Shown here: in pieces, positions 7,801 through 15,532 of the stretch | Numbering within the stretch: position 1 is the stretch's first letter | Layout: every line of letters starts with the position of its first letter | Assembly: GCA_023423405.1 (NCBI GenBank) | Contig: JAFAFR010000090.1 | Span: 1 to 15,606, forward strand | Direction: 5' to 3' | Source: Bacteroidota bacterium | GTDB lineage: Bacteria; Bacteroidota; Bacteroidia; Chitinophagales; Chitinophagaceae | Length of the DNA: 15,606 bases | The notes under the pieces: generated by a model | What the model was told of the DNA's origin: nothing | Database searches by the model: none | The model's input: only the letters and a program-made list of their open reading frames with translations | Position numbers and translations under genes: made by a program

Positions 7801-9212
7801 ATCGTGCGCTGGCTCTGCTGGAGCGATACCGGGAAGTTTCCCGCTACCGCACCGGAAGGCATGGTCGAGTTCCAGGTAGTATTCAGCGTGGCAAACCCGC
7901 TGTTCAGGTAAGCGGCCCAGTCGTAATTGTCGTAGTAGGTAGCCGTCAGCACGGTCGATGTATCGACCGTCCGCGGAAAACTCTTGTTCAGGCTGTACTG
8001 CGGTTGCGTAGTGCCTGGCTGGAAAATCTCGAACCGGCCCGTATCGGCGTCCACCAGTGTTTTCATGGCCGACAGGGTGGTTTGGCTCGTATTGGTGTAG
8101 GTCCCCGTTACCACCGGGCGGTTCAACGCATCGTACTTGGTGTACAGCCATTTCTTGTTCAGCCGCAGGTTGGCGTCCTGGGTGAGCACCAGCCGGTCCC
8201 AGCGGTCGTACAACATGAACACCACCTGGGTGCCCGGTACCAGCTTCATGATCATGCGACCGCGCTGGTCGTACTCATACCGGAAGCACTGCTCGGCCTT
8301 GATGGTTCCCACACTCGTGCTGGGCGGCCATTTGTTGGCACGAAAGTATTCCACCCCCACGGGCTGGATCACCACACGCAGGCGGCCGAAGTCGTCGTAG
8401 AGATAATAGGTGCAGAGCCAGCCGGTATGATCGCTACCAGTTCCATCATCAGCATAGGCCGTGAGTTGTACTTTTTTCAGGATCACCTGCCCCTGCTTGT
8501 CCTTGAACTCAATAACTTGTTTGCCGTGCTCGTCGGTGGTGGCTGTTTTGTAGAGTTCCCCGGCTGCGTATTTACCCGGACTGCTGAACTCCGCAAAGCT
8601 GCCCAGGGTACTCGCCGCCACCTGCCAGATGCGCACAGAATCTGCCACGGTGTTGAGCAGGTAGTTGGTGGCTACGCCCCGTGCGGCCCCCACCCAGTTG
8701 TTACCAGCAGCCATCGTTTTGGTGGGCCGGTTCAAGGGCGAGGGCTCGTAGTCCGTCTGGTTGTAGTAATACGTGTCTCCCTGGCCCGTGATGGGGCTCG
8801 CACCGCTGGTGTAAAACCCTGCCTGGCTCGTAAAGGGATCCGTCCGGAACTGTCCTGTTACGGTCGTAGTGGCATAGGGCAGGAACTGGTAAGTCTCCCT
8901 TCCGTAGGCATCATACACCACCGGCTGCACCAGGTCACGGGCGCTGCTGCCCGTAGGCAGCGAACCCGCCTTCACCACCGTTTGCAGTGGGCGCCCCAGT
9001 CCATCTATGTATTGGGTCGTCTGCCGCACTTCCTTCATCGATTTTGTTGCAACAGCAGCAGGGTCCGGTTGGGCGGTCTGGGGCTCCCAGGTACGTATAT
9101 AGTTCAACGGCGTGCCCCCGGGGTAAGCGCCCGGCTTGTACTGCGCTACGGCAGATGAAGCCAGCAGCACAGCAGCGGTAATACCAAAGCCTTGTATAAC
9201 GAAGAATTTCAT
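4809..9212 (-). CDS. DUF6443/Rhs polymorphic toxin with HExxH metallopeptidase tip
   Basis: 1467 aa. The signal peptide is about residues 1-23, with likely cleavage at AVA-Q. A DUF6443-like segment follows (YIRTWEPQ to YIDGLGRPLQTVV, about 37-80), then at least eleven YD repeats (for example YDAYGRETYQ at 100, YLYDDFGRL at 270, YVYDPTGVKL at 830) expected to build the hollow Rhs shell. YDYYLKDHLGNVRTVL (895-910) opens the core region. A beta-rich insert leads to QYYPFGL (1142-1148), the core motif DPQLGRFWQIDP (1195-1206) and NDPLG (1226-1230). The 237-aa tip has a coiled-coil stretch (1238-1300) and VHELTHAHQ, with H1355, E1356 and H1359 as a zincin motif. E1398 in NSEVAAY is a possible third zinc ligand. 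The tip would therefore be a zinc protease; its target is unknown. The gene lies 18 bp after the GPx-like gene and 4 bp before a lipoprotein gene. The tip DNA is more AT-rich than the backbone. Confidence 0.9.
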   Translation of the reverse strand: MKFFVIQGFGITAAVLLASSAVAQYKPGAYPGGTPLNYIRTWEPQTAQPDPAAVATKSMKEVRQTTQYIDGLGRPLQTVVKAGSLPTGSSARDLVQPVVYDAYGRETYQFLPYATTTVTGQFRTDPFTSQAGFYTSGASPITGQGDTYYYNQTDYEPSPLNRPTKTMAAGNNWVGAARGVATNYLLNTVADSVRIWQVAASTLGSFAEFSSPGKYAAGELYKTATTDEHGKQVIEFKDKQGQVILKKVQLTAYADDGTGSDHTGWLCTYYLYDDFGRLRVVIQPVGVEYFRANKWPPSTSVGTIKAEQCFRYEYDQRGRMIMKLVPGTQVVFMLYDRWDRLVLTQDANLRLNKKWLYTKYDALNRPVVTGTYTNTSQTTLSAMKTLVDADTGRFEIFQPGTTQPQYSLNKSFPRTVDTSTVLTATYYDNYDWAAYLNSGFATLNTTWNSTMPSGAVAGNFPVSLQQSQRTMGMVTGTWNNTGTYSSNIYDEMGRVIQTKSRNITDTVDTHTTLYAFNGTPLVTVSQLQKGGANAQMHEIWTRMTLDSLWRVTKIEKRMKSTLTGGTLSVWKQTVANSYDALGQLTSRNLGIRSGSTPLAKQDYQYNVRQWLLSVNKDYVAGSVADKYFGMELGYDKAASQGFDTTQYNGNIAGTIWKAKGDGVVRKYSYKYDAANRLLKAVFLDSKAYNFSMVMGDGSNPNTAYDYNGNIKKLVQQGLAAGVQKTIDSLVYTYNNAYSNKLKNVVDYKNDTATVLGDFRSSKLYMTALSNNKTTSATDYVYDNNGNLVKDKNKDIEAYDGGNGIEYNHLNLPVKITVKKDGTANKGTIEYVYDPTGVKLKKIVKETGQPDKVTLYLGGAVYENDTLQYIAHEEGRIRYLKADTATCTIMPARMVYDYYLKDHLGNVRTVLTEQKEAICYPAATLEPAFLAKEKKLFSITDAQIKDASQVNGASSYPQFNSKLYQVHGGVSGQRNGLGIVLKVMAGDSVKFDVQSIYTPTTNNYGGVSPVTLTVSELLSSFLGGGVAGKGLTQAGLESLNPLTLFSAYNASKSEAANRPKAYLNYLLFDEQFKYVSGDVAPVGSGSGTTPVYTHIQKFSTTAPVVAAQNGYIYIFVSNESNLAVFFDNLTVRHTPGPILEETQYYPFGLTMAGISSRAANTLENKRKWNKGSELESKEFSDGSGLELYSTFYRTLDPQLGRFWQIDPKPNYMESPYAAMGNNPISYNDPLGDTLLTKADHRRAARIEKQINKTNASLNKNVNKWNGQIAAAQAKGNASKVNSLQGKVNDANARITANTTTLNNLNAISNDQTQAYTFNQLPAGSTEGGTMLKTMSVNGSNQSVVVMNVLSDANAVHELTHAHQGAIQNMFSFNLDNAANPVTFRGATVFAAQQVNANSEVAAYQAQYGFSPGSMPSSTVGGTPSSMNNINAFYVGGLNGTNAAGAAVPIYPNVQNMVNTIFSLLRLGF
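5779..6052. repeat. Rhs core direct repeat, copy inside the main rhs gene
   Basis: Partner of the 3423-3696 repeat, in the same orientation. It encodes the segment from NRPKAYLN to QYYP of the main Rhs protein, about residues 1056-1145. It could serve as the homology arm for exchanging toxin tips. Confidence 0.95.
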
Positions 9213-9230
9213 GGTAGGGTTTATGAAGGT

Positions 9231-9740
9231 TTATTGGGCTGTTTCAAGTGCTTGGATCACCTCACTGGAAAGCGGTTGTACCGGGGCAGCGAAAATGCCC
9301 ACCAGGTTCCCTTCCGCATTGATGAGGTATTTGCGAAAATTTTCTGTAACGGGACTGTCGGAGACCTCGTTATCGGCCTGGCTGGTGAGCCACCTAAACA
9401 CCGGGTGCATGTCGTCCCCTGTCACCTGCACCGGTGCTGCCACCAGCAGTCCCGAACCCCGCAGTTGCGCGGTTTGCGCGCACAGCGCCACTGCGTCCTT
9501 TGGTTCCCGCCCGAAACTGTTGGAAGGAAAGACGATCACCACCAGGCGGTCGGCATACCGCCGCTGCAGTTCGGCCAGCGAATCCAGTTGCCCCGCGCGG
9601 CGGCTGCCACTGGCGCTGTTGACGATCAAAATATTTTTTCCCCTGAAGGTTTCCATAGGCACTTCGCGGCCATCGCAGGCGGGGAAGCGCAGGTCATAAA
9701 AACTGGTCAGCGCCAGTTGAAGAAGCAGTATATACCACAT
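9231..9740 (-). CDS. Glutathione-peroxidase-fold protein lacking the catalytic residues
   Basis: 169 aa. It follows the glutathione peroxidase pattern from end to end: FYDLRFPACDGREV then FRGKNILIVNSAS (about 14-44), FPSNSFGREP (71-80, matching FPCNQFGxQEP), MHPVFRWL (111-118, matching HPLF-L) and ENFRKYLINAEG (133-144, matching WNFxKFL-DG). The active site is gone. The Cys/Sec position after NxAS is S46 (codon AGC, not TGA), the Gln of FGxQEP is replaced by Arg with one residue fewer, and the Trp before Asn-Phe is E133. Only the Asn remains. It is therefore unlikely to reduce peroxides and may be a structural or binding partner. The start MWYILLLQLALTS is hydrophobic but short, so export is possible but uncertain. 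It sits 10 bp after the SpvB-like gene and 18 bp before the Rhs gene. Confidence 0.75.
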   Translation of the reverse strand: MWYILLLQLALTSFYDLRFPACDGREVPMETFRGKNILIVNSASGSRRAGQLDSLAELQRRYADRLVVIVFPSNSFGREPKDAVALCAQTAQLRGSGLLVAAPVQVTGDDMHPVFRWLTSQADNEVSDSPVTENFRKYLINAEGNLVGIFAAPVQPLSSEVIQALETAQ

Positions 9741-9750
9741 AGCAGTTTGT

Positions 9751-12700
9751 TTAATCTATTTCAGTGGCGCAGCCGCCAACGGTGCCGGCTGTGTCGTAAT
9801 ATTCTGTCCAGGAATAGGTGCTCGCGGAGCCGTCGCTGAAGCAATACCGGTAGGTGCGCACCCACTTCCAGACCTGGGTGCCACCAATGGTCACCTTCTG
9901 GTACACCGAGGAAATGCAGGTCTGTACACCTGTTTCACACACATTATTGATGCACTTACGGTCATTGCCGCTGCAGGTGCCGCAACCGCCGGTTGGCGTA
10001 CAGGTGCCATTGGCGTTGGCATAGGCCTGGCCTTCTGTATTCAGCGCCGCTACGGCTTGGGCATTGGCGTCGGCCTGGCTCACCATCGAAGTAAATCTTC
10101 CGGCCACTACCGTGTAAGACACCGTGCTGCCTGTTCCACCCGCAGCGCAATTGTTGCGCGTGAAGTTTCCTGTTTGCGCCTCGTTCATAAATGCACCGTC
10201 CTCCGGTTGACCATAATAGTTATAGGAATACTTTTTTATCACGTTCCGGTTCTGGTCCCTCATTAGCGATAACCGGCCGAACTCATCATATTCGTAGTAG
10301 GTGATCCTGCCGGTGGGATCCGACTCACTGCTCATGCCCACCAGCGGCGTATACGTATAAGTCGTCATAGCAGCACCCAGCGGATAGAGCCGCACTTCAT
10401 CGATCGCACCCGCTCCCGTGATGGCCACACTGGTGCTGCTGGCTGTCACCCTGTGTTCATGGAAGGTCCAGCCTGCTATAGTCGGTCCGCTTTTTACGGT
10501 AGCGGTTCCACCCGTGATGGTGAAGGGCGTAGCACTATTGCGCCAGTAGCTGATGATGTACTTGCTGCCATTTGTCACGGTCTTGCTCAACCGCGCCGTA
10601 GGAGAACCGTTCACCAGCGTGAAATATTTACCACCCGTGGGTGCCGCAGCTGAACTCGTAATCGTGCCACTGTAGGCATCCCAGTTGCCATAGTCCGATG
10701 ACTCAAATGAAGTGTAGGCAATCCCCGATGCAGTGGTATTGACCGCCTTCGCAACCGGGTAATTCCTGGTAACATCCCATAAATAGGCATTGCCCACGCC
10801 ACCAACAGGAACAAATTCCTGGACAGCCCCTGCGGTGATATTGATATCCGCCTCAAACGCATACCGGCTGTCTTTGGCCAGCGTATTTCCACTTACAGCC
10901 ACAGGAGCAAAAGTGGTGGCAAGCGTTGCCGGGTACAATGCGTATTGTGCAGTTGGATATACAACAACTTCAGGAGAAGCTTTTATTTCGTACTGGCTGT
11001 ACAACGATTTGGTCAGTTTGCCATTCGTCCATTCACTCAGCTCCACAGGCGGATTGATGAACATATTCCGCATGGTGAATACGGGTTTCAGGTCTCCTGT
11101 TGCGCTGCCTGCAGCACCCGTCATACAATAAGGATAGCTCGATGTTTTTGCAGGATCAAAATAGTCTTTGCGGCAGTTGATCAAAGCAGCCCTTGCGTTG
11201 GTCAAACAGTTCTTCCAATAGGAATTCACATTGAAAAGGCAGTACCCATCTCCCTCACAGGCTGTCCTATCCGCCACATAAGTTGCATTGCAACTGTTAC
11301 AGGCATTCGTGTAAGCAGTCGTGCAATCGTTGATCGCATCGCAACTTGCATACCGAAGGTCAAATGCATAAGATGTCCTGGTTTCCAGCCTCGCATTGTT
11401 TGAGCCGATATGCACCGACCTGGTTGCCTGTGAATGATACGGGCTATTGTAAAAAACCGTATCGTAGGTGTACGTATTCCCCATGCCCGGAACCGCTTCC
11501 ATGGTGATGGTAACTTCCTGCTTTTTGTATTTGGAAACCAGCTCGTAATAGGTATGACTGATAACCCCGGGATTAAACCCAATAATCGCAAAAACATAAG
11601 CCGGCACTTTCAGGCCCGGCACGTCCTCATAGGTAGGCAGGTGGTCAACCTGCTTAAGCAGGTTGCCGGCATTGTTAAAATACAGTTCTGTTTTTAATTC
11701 TCCTCTCTTATACTCAAAGGGCAAGGGCGCTGCCGGGTAATTAGGCGAAGTAGGATCACATACCGTATTGATAACATTCTTGACGGCGATATCGGTGTAT
11801 TGCATATCCCACAGGTCGGATCCATAGTACCTGTAAACAGCGTATCCATTATTATCCTGCGATACTTTGACTTCATTGTACCCGATGTGGTTACCCTGTG
11901 TCGCGTCCATAGGTCTTACAGAGCCACCTGATTTCACATATTGCAGTTTATACCCGGGATCTGCATCACAGGTAGTGCAACCTCCCCAACTACAATATAC
12001 CAGCTCGCCATTAAACTTCCAATATCCACCCTGGTCACGAATCACATCGTTTCGCGGAATCTGCACGTAAGTGGGCCGACCATAGAGAACACCCGTTGAT
12101 TTACCATTGTAATTGTAGTCATAGCGTTTAATGATGGCCGGGGATCCGCCGCCATCGTACTGCGTAACCGTTTTGGCTCGCAGGCCACCCACTATTTTAT
12201 TGGCAGTGACCGGCACATTGTCCCAGGCCGATACGGTAGAAGTAGCACCCACACCGGAGGCATAGGTGTCCCTGATCACAAACAACTCATATACACCGGC
12301 CGTGGAAACAGTAACAACCTTCGAAGTATCGGTGACCGCGCTGGTATTTGCCGGCAGCACCAGGCCGCCAACGGAAGCGCCTGTGCTCTTTAAACGCAGT
12401 AGCAGGGTTGCCTGGCTGGTACCCGGACTCGCCTGCAGACTGATATGATGAAAACCGGCGTTTAAGGTAACATCGATCTTTTTTGTACCGGGATTGCTGC
12501 CGTCATAACCTGTTGTTATGGATCCCTTGTGTGTACTTTCCCAATTGGCATAGCTTACCCAAACCGTGTTGGCTTCCAATTCAAAATCGGTATAGCCACC
12601 GGTTGGATAGGTTATTTTTTTCAGCGCGCCGGCCCGCATCGCAGGCCAGGACGGCTCCCGGTCGGCGCCGGGAATGGTCGTAAAATTGTTTTCTGTAAAC

Positions 12701-14052
12701 GTTGACAACAGCTTATCGTTGGTCGTTTTTCCATTGGAGAAACCCCAGTGATCCTGTGCGAAAGACAAGCGCCTGGGCAGCAGTTCCGTGTGGTATTCAA
12801 ACCTGGTAGCAGGTAATCCCACCGCTCCATTCACCGAAAATTCCCTGATGCTATCGAGACGCAGCCGCTTTTTGTCGCTGGTAAATCCCCATGAATTAAA
12901 ATAACCACGAAGTGGCGTGGAATTGTCGGTGAAATAGTTATAGTACAGTTTGAATTGTTTTACAATTTCATTCTGGCTATTCAGCAGCTTTACAGAATCC
13001 AACATTTTTGCCTGTGTATTGGTATCATCCATAAGATTATACGAGGTTCCGCTTAAATCCTGCCTGGCTGCTCCCGCAACAAATTTCACCGACCCATTTG
13101 AAAACGTAATGCTTTGCAGCCTCACGCCGGATACCAGGTTCTTGACCAGGTCGTAGTCTATGGTTCTGGCGGCTTGTGCTAGTCCTCCTGCAGAAGGATA
13201 ATCAGGAAGTGTCACCGCACTTACCAATAAATACCCATAGGATTCGGCGGCATAGTTCAGTGTGACCGTAAACTTTTTATCGGCGCTTTCAATTTTATTC
13301 AGAAACCAGCTTGAGATTACAGTACCCATTCCGAGCCCGATCGCGGCATTGGAAATCTTGGTGATCTCAACGGGGTCAACATCGCCCGTAGCCGGCGTTG
13401 CCCCGAAATAGTATTTCATCCCATCGGGAGTTGTTAAAGTAAAAGCCTGGATACTGCCGATTCCTGTATAGGTTGCTTCTATTTTTATGTCCTGCTGTGG
13501 AAAGAATACTGGCTGGCGATCGTCGCGAAATACAAATTTGCCGGAATAGCCATTGAAGTTGAAAAAGAACAGATCGGGCTCGCTGTCTTTTTGTCCCATC
13601 TGGAACTTGGGCCAGTCCTCCAGGTAATAGGGCGGACTGTATACCATCAGGCTGCTGGCAAATCCATAGTCGCTGTAATACCCGGTCTCCTGGTTAGATA
13701 CATCACTGGTGCCCCGTTCGTCCGGCGCACCTCTTACTGAGCGCGTGATTACGCCGCCTGCGTTCAGGGCCCATCCCATACCCGTCCAGCCCGCCGGCTC
13801 GCCCACTTTAACACCGCCTGCATGATAACTCAAAGAAACAGGCAACTCAATGGGGCCATCTTTGATCGTTACCAATGGAATTGAAACCTGCGGCATACCC
13901 GTATGCATGCTTACCGGTATATCTGTAAACTTGCCCAGGGCTGCTGCAGTGGGCGATGCGATGGACACTTCCTTGTACGGATTGTCCTGGCCTCTGCAAA
14001 CCAGTGCTGCTACCAGGTACACCAGTGAAAAAACTACCAGCCTTTTTTTCAT
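9751..14052 (-). CDS. Sec-exported Rhs/SpvB-like shell protein with DUF5977-like module
   Basis: 1433 aa. Signal peptide about 1-21. The N-terminal region (33-108: PTAAALGKFTDIPVSMHTG, LPVSLSYHAGGVKVGEPAGW, GMGWALNAGG) is the conserved opening of large Bacteroidota Rhs-partner proteins and recalls the start of SpvB/TcB shells. A long beta-rich body follows. It has a small Cys cluster at 687-695 (YCSWGGCTTC) and a cysteine-rich insert at 904-976 with nine Cys. Next come a jelly-roll-like module at about 1110-1225 (YTSFESSDYGNW to IDEVRLYPLG), one clear YD repeat (GRITYYEYDEFGRLSLMRDQ, 1248-1267) and a DUF5977-like module (1299-1352, ending GQAYANANGTC). A Cys-rich tail closes it. There is no Rhs core, NDPLG or toxin tip. 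It probably forms part of the shell with the Rhs protein downstream, as TcB does with TcC. The gene lies 13 bp after the coiled-coil/barrel gene. Confidence 0.85.
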   Translation of the reverse strand: MKKRLVVFSLVYLVAALVCRGQDNPYKEVSIASPTAAALGKFTDIPVSMHTGMPQVSIPLVTIKDGPIELPVSLSYHAGGVKVGEPAGWTGMGWALNAGGVITRSVRGAPDERGTSDVSNQETGYYSDYGFASSLMVYSPPYYLEDWPKFQMGQKDSEPDLFFFNFNGYSGKFVFRDDRQPVFFPQQDIKIEATYTGIGSIQAFTLTTPDGMKYYFGATPATGDVDPVEITKISNAAIGLGMGTVISSWFLNKIESADKKFTVTLNYAAESYGYLLVSAVTLPDYPSAGGLAQAARTIDYDLVKNLVSGVRLQSITFSNGSVKFVAGAARQDLSGTSYNLMDDTNTQAKMLDSVKLLNSQNEIVKQFKLYYNYFTDNSTPLRGYFNSWGFTSDKKRLRLDSIREFSVNGAVGLPATRFEYHTELLPRRLSFAQDHWGFSNGKTTNDKLLSTFTENNFTTIPGADREPSWPAMRAGALKKITYPTGGYTDFELEANTVWVSYANWESTHKGSITTGYDGSNPGTKKIDVTLNAGFHHISLQASPGTSQATLLLRLKSTGASVGGLVLPANTSAVTDTSKVVTVSTAGVYELFVIRDTYASGVGATSTVSAWDNVPVTANKIVGGLRAKTVTQYDGGGSPAIIKRYDYNYNGKSTGVLYGRPTYVQIPRNDVIRDQGGYWKFNGELVYCSWGGCTTCDADPGYKLQYVKSGGSVRPMDATQGNHIGYNEVKVSQDNNGYAVYRYYGSDLWDMQYTDIAVKNVINTVCDPTSPNYPAAPLPFEYKRGELKTELYFNNAGNLLKQVDHLPTYEDVPGLKVPAYVFAIIGFNPGVISHTYYELVSKYKKQEVTITMEAVPGMGNTYTYDTVFYNSPYHSQATRSVHIGSNNARLETRTSYAFDLRYASCDAINDCTTAYTNACNSCNATYVADRTACEGDGYCLFNVNSYWKNCLTNARAALINCRKDYFDPAKTSSYPYCMTGAAGSATGDLKPVFTMRNMFINPPVELSEWTNGKLTKSLYSQYEIKASPEVVVYPTAQYALYPATLATTFAPVAVSGNTLAKDSRYAFEADINITAGAVQEFVPVGGVGNAYLWDVTRNYPVAKAVNTTASGIAYTSFESSDYGNWDAYSGTITSSAAAPTGGKYFTLVNGSPTARLSKTVTNGSKYIISYWRNSATPFTITGGTATVKSGPTIAGWTFHEHRVTASSTSVAITGAGAIDEVRLYPLGAAMTTYTYTPLVGMSSESDPTGRITYYEYDEFGRLSLMRDQNRNVIKKYSYNYYGQPEDGAFMNEAQTGNFTRNNCAAGGTGSTVSYTVVAGRFTSMVSQADANAQAVAALNTEGQAYANANGTCTPTGGCGTCSGNDRKCINNVCETGVQTCISSVYQKVTIGGTQVWKWVRTYRYCFSDGSASTYSWTEYYDTAGTVGGCATEID

Positions 14053-14065
14053 ATTATTTGGTTCA

Positions 14066-15532
14066 TTATTTGAAATTATACCCCACCCTGAACAGCAGCG
14101 GTTGTGTGTGTGGCAACTGCCGGTTCCACAAGGCGTCGTAGAGCAGGGAGAAGGTCGATTTGTATTTGCCGATCTGTTGTTTTTGCTGCAGCCCGATCAC
14201 CGCACTCTGCTGCCAGTGACGGATGGTCTTTAACACCGCCAGGCTCTCGATCTCACTGCGGTAGTTCCACTCCCCGCCACCTGTCAGCCAGAAACTCTTT
14301 TTGATCCTTACATCGATAAAAGTCCTGAGCCCCATGCCCTGGTGGCTCACCTCGATGTGCCGGATGTCCTGGCCCCAGCCGATCTTGTACGTTGCGCCAA
14401 TGCCTACGACAGAATTTTTGTTGACTCGGTAACCGAGACTCCCGGCCAGGTCGCTGGTCGTGGGGAAGTAACCATTGGCCCGGGTGCTTTGGATGTTAGC
14501 ACCTAGTTCCACTCTCTTCAAAAAGTTGCGGCCTTTGCTTTCTGTCGGTTGGTAATTGGGCATGGCCGTTTCGTCTTCCTTTGACAGGGCTTTTTCCAGT
14601 TGGCTTTTCACCGATTCCAGCGCCGCCTGGCCTTCCTGCATGCCGCTGGTCAGCGCCTGCTGGGCTGCCTGCGTGCTGCCCATTCTCTGGGTGAGGTTGC
14701 TTAAGACCTGGTCGCGGGTCTGTAGCCCGTTTAAGAGCGTGGAGGGGTCCATGTCGGCTACCTGGCCCGGCAGCCGGAACATACTGCCCAGGATCGAGTA
14801 TTTGTCGAAGAACTTTCTAAATGCGGGAATATGGGAGAGCAGTTCCAGGGCTTTTTGCTCCAGTTGGTTGGGATCGTTCAGGGCCTGTTTGAACTGCTGC
14901 AATTGCTCTTGGTAGTAGCCTGCCTGCTGCTGGTACTTGCGCCAGGTTTTGCCCAAAGGCAGGTGGGCGAGTTTTTCTTTGAGCTGTTGTTTTCTTTGTG
15001 CTACCAGCTGTTGCAATTGCTCAGTTTGATTAAGCCGGTTAGAGATCCCTTTGTACTGGCTTTTGAGTTTTTCCAGTTCCGGGCCCTGCAGCTTTGCCAG
15101 GGTGGGGTCATTCTCTAGAAACTTGAGGGCTGTGGTCATGGAGTCCAGCTTGCCCGAATAGGTGGCGGGTAGTCCCGTGAGTTGGGTGCTGCCGGTGTCC
15201 AGTATTTGCTTCCAGTTGTGGTAGAGCGAATCGCTGCCCAGTTGCAGGGAAGCTGCCAGGGCACTGTCCTGCTTTTCCAGTTTACGTCGCAGCCGGGTTT
15301 CCTGCTTTTGCAGTTTGCGCAGGCTTTTTTGGGTTTGCTTCTGCAGCCAGGATTCCGCGCGTGTTTGTTGCTCCGAGAGTTGATGCGAGAGTTTGCCCGG
15401 GAAGGCCAGGATCCTGTCCAGCGGGGAGCCGGAAGCGGCAGCGCCGGCCTCTGCCCGGTAGCCCGACTGGGCCATCATTGTCCCGGTCGAAGCCACCACC
15501 AGCAGCAGCCAAAGGATAAGGTTTGTTCGCAT
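14066..15532 (-). CDS. Coiled-coil protein with C-terminal outer-membrane beta-barrel-like domain
   Basis: 488 aa from the ATG at 15532. I chose this start because it gives a clean signal peptide (MRTNLILWLLLVVASTGTMM, then AQ); the frame runs further upstream only from a TTG. Residues about 40-320 are rich in Q, K, L and E in heptad-like patterns (SWLQKQTQKSLRKLQKQETR, QQLVAQRKQQLKEKL), indicating long coiled coils in the periplasm. The last 150 residues (from about 340, VELGANIQSTRANGYFP) alternate aromatic/hydrophobic and polar residues with Gly-rich turns and end in FRVGYNFK, as small outer-membrane barrels do. It is the first gene of the visible operon, so it may anchor, assemble or export the Rhs shell proteins that follow. 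I do not recognise a named family. The barrel call is from sequence pattern only. Confidence 0.72.
   Translation of the reverse strand: MRTNLILWLLLVVASTGTMMAQSGYRAEAGAAASGSPLDRILAFPGKLSHQLSEQQTRAESWLQKQTQKSLRKLQKQETRLRRKLEKQDSALAASLQLGSDSLYHNWKQILDTGSTQLTGLPATYSGKLDSMTTALKFLENDPTLAKLQGPELEKLKSQYKGISNRLNQTEQLQQLVAQRKQQLKEKLAHLPLGKTWRKYQQQAGYYQEQLQQFKQALNDPNQLEQKALELLSHIPAFRKFFDKYSILGSMFRLPGQVADMDPSTLLNGLQTRDQVLSNLTQRMGSTQAAQQALTSGMQEGQAALESVKSQLEKALSKEDETAMPNYQPTESKGRNFLKRVELGANIQSTRANGYFPTTSDLAGSLGYRVNKNSVVGIGATYKIGWGQDIRHIEVSHQGMGLRTFIDVRIKKSFWLTGGGEWNYRSEIESLAVLKTIRHWQQSAVIGLQQKQQIGKYKSTFSLLYDALWNRQLPHTQPLLFRVGYNFK

Noticed and set aside
7401..9158. Long 585-aa open frame on the plus strand
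   Set aside because: It lies fully antisense to the Rhs gene, is rich in His/Arg/Val as expected from the complement of a GC-rich YD-repeat gene, and shows no domain pattern.
4809..9212. YD repeats as a tandem DNA repeat array
   Set aside because: They are protein-level degenerate repeats typical of Rhs; there is no obvious DNA-level tandem repetition.
9608..9610. Possible selenocysteine in the GPx-like protein
   Set aside because: The codon at the catalytic position is AGC (Ser), not TGA.
9192..9839. 215-aa plus-strand frame over the GPx-like gene
   Set aside because: Antisense to a gene with a clear family pattern and spanning two gene boundaries; no recognisable features.
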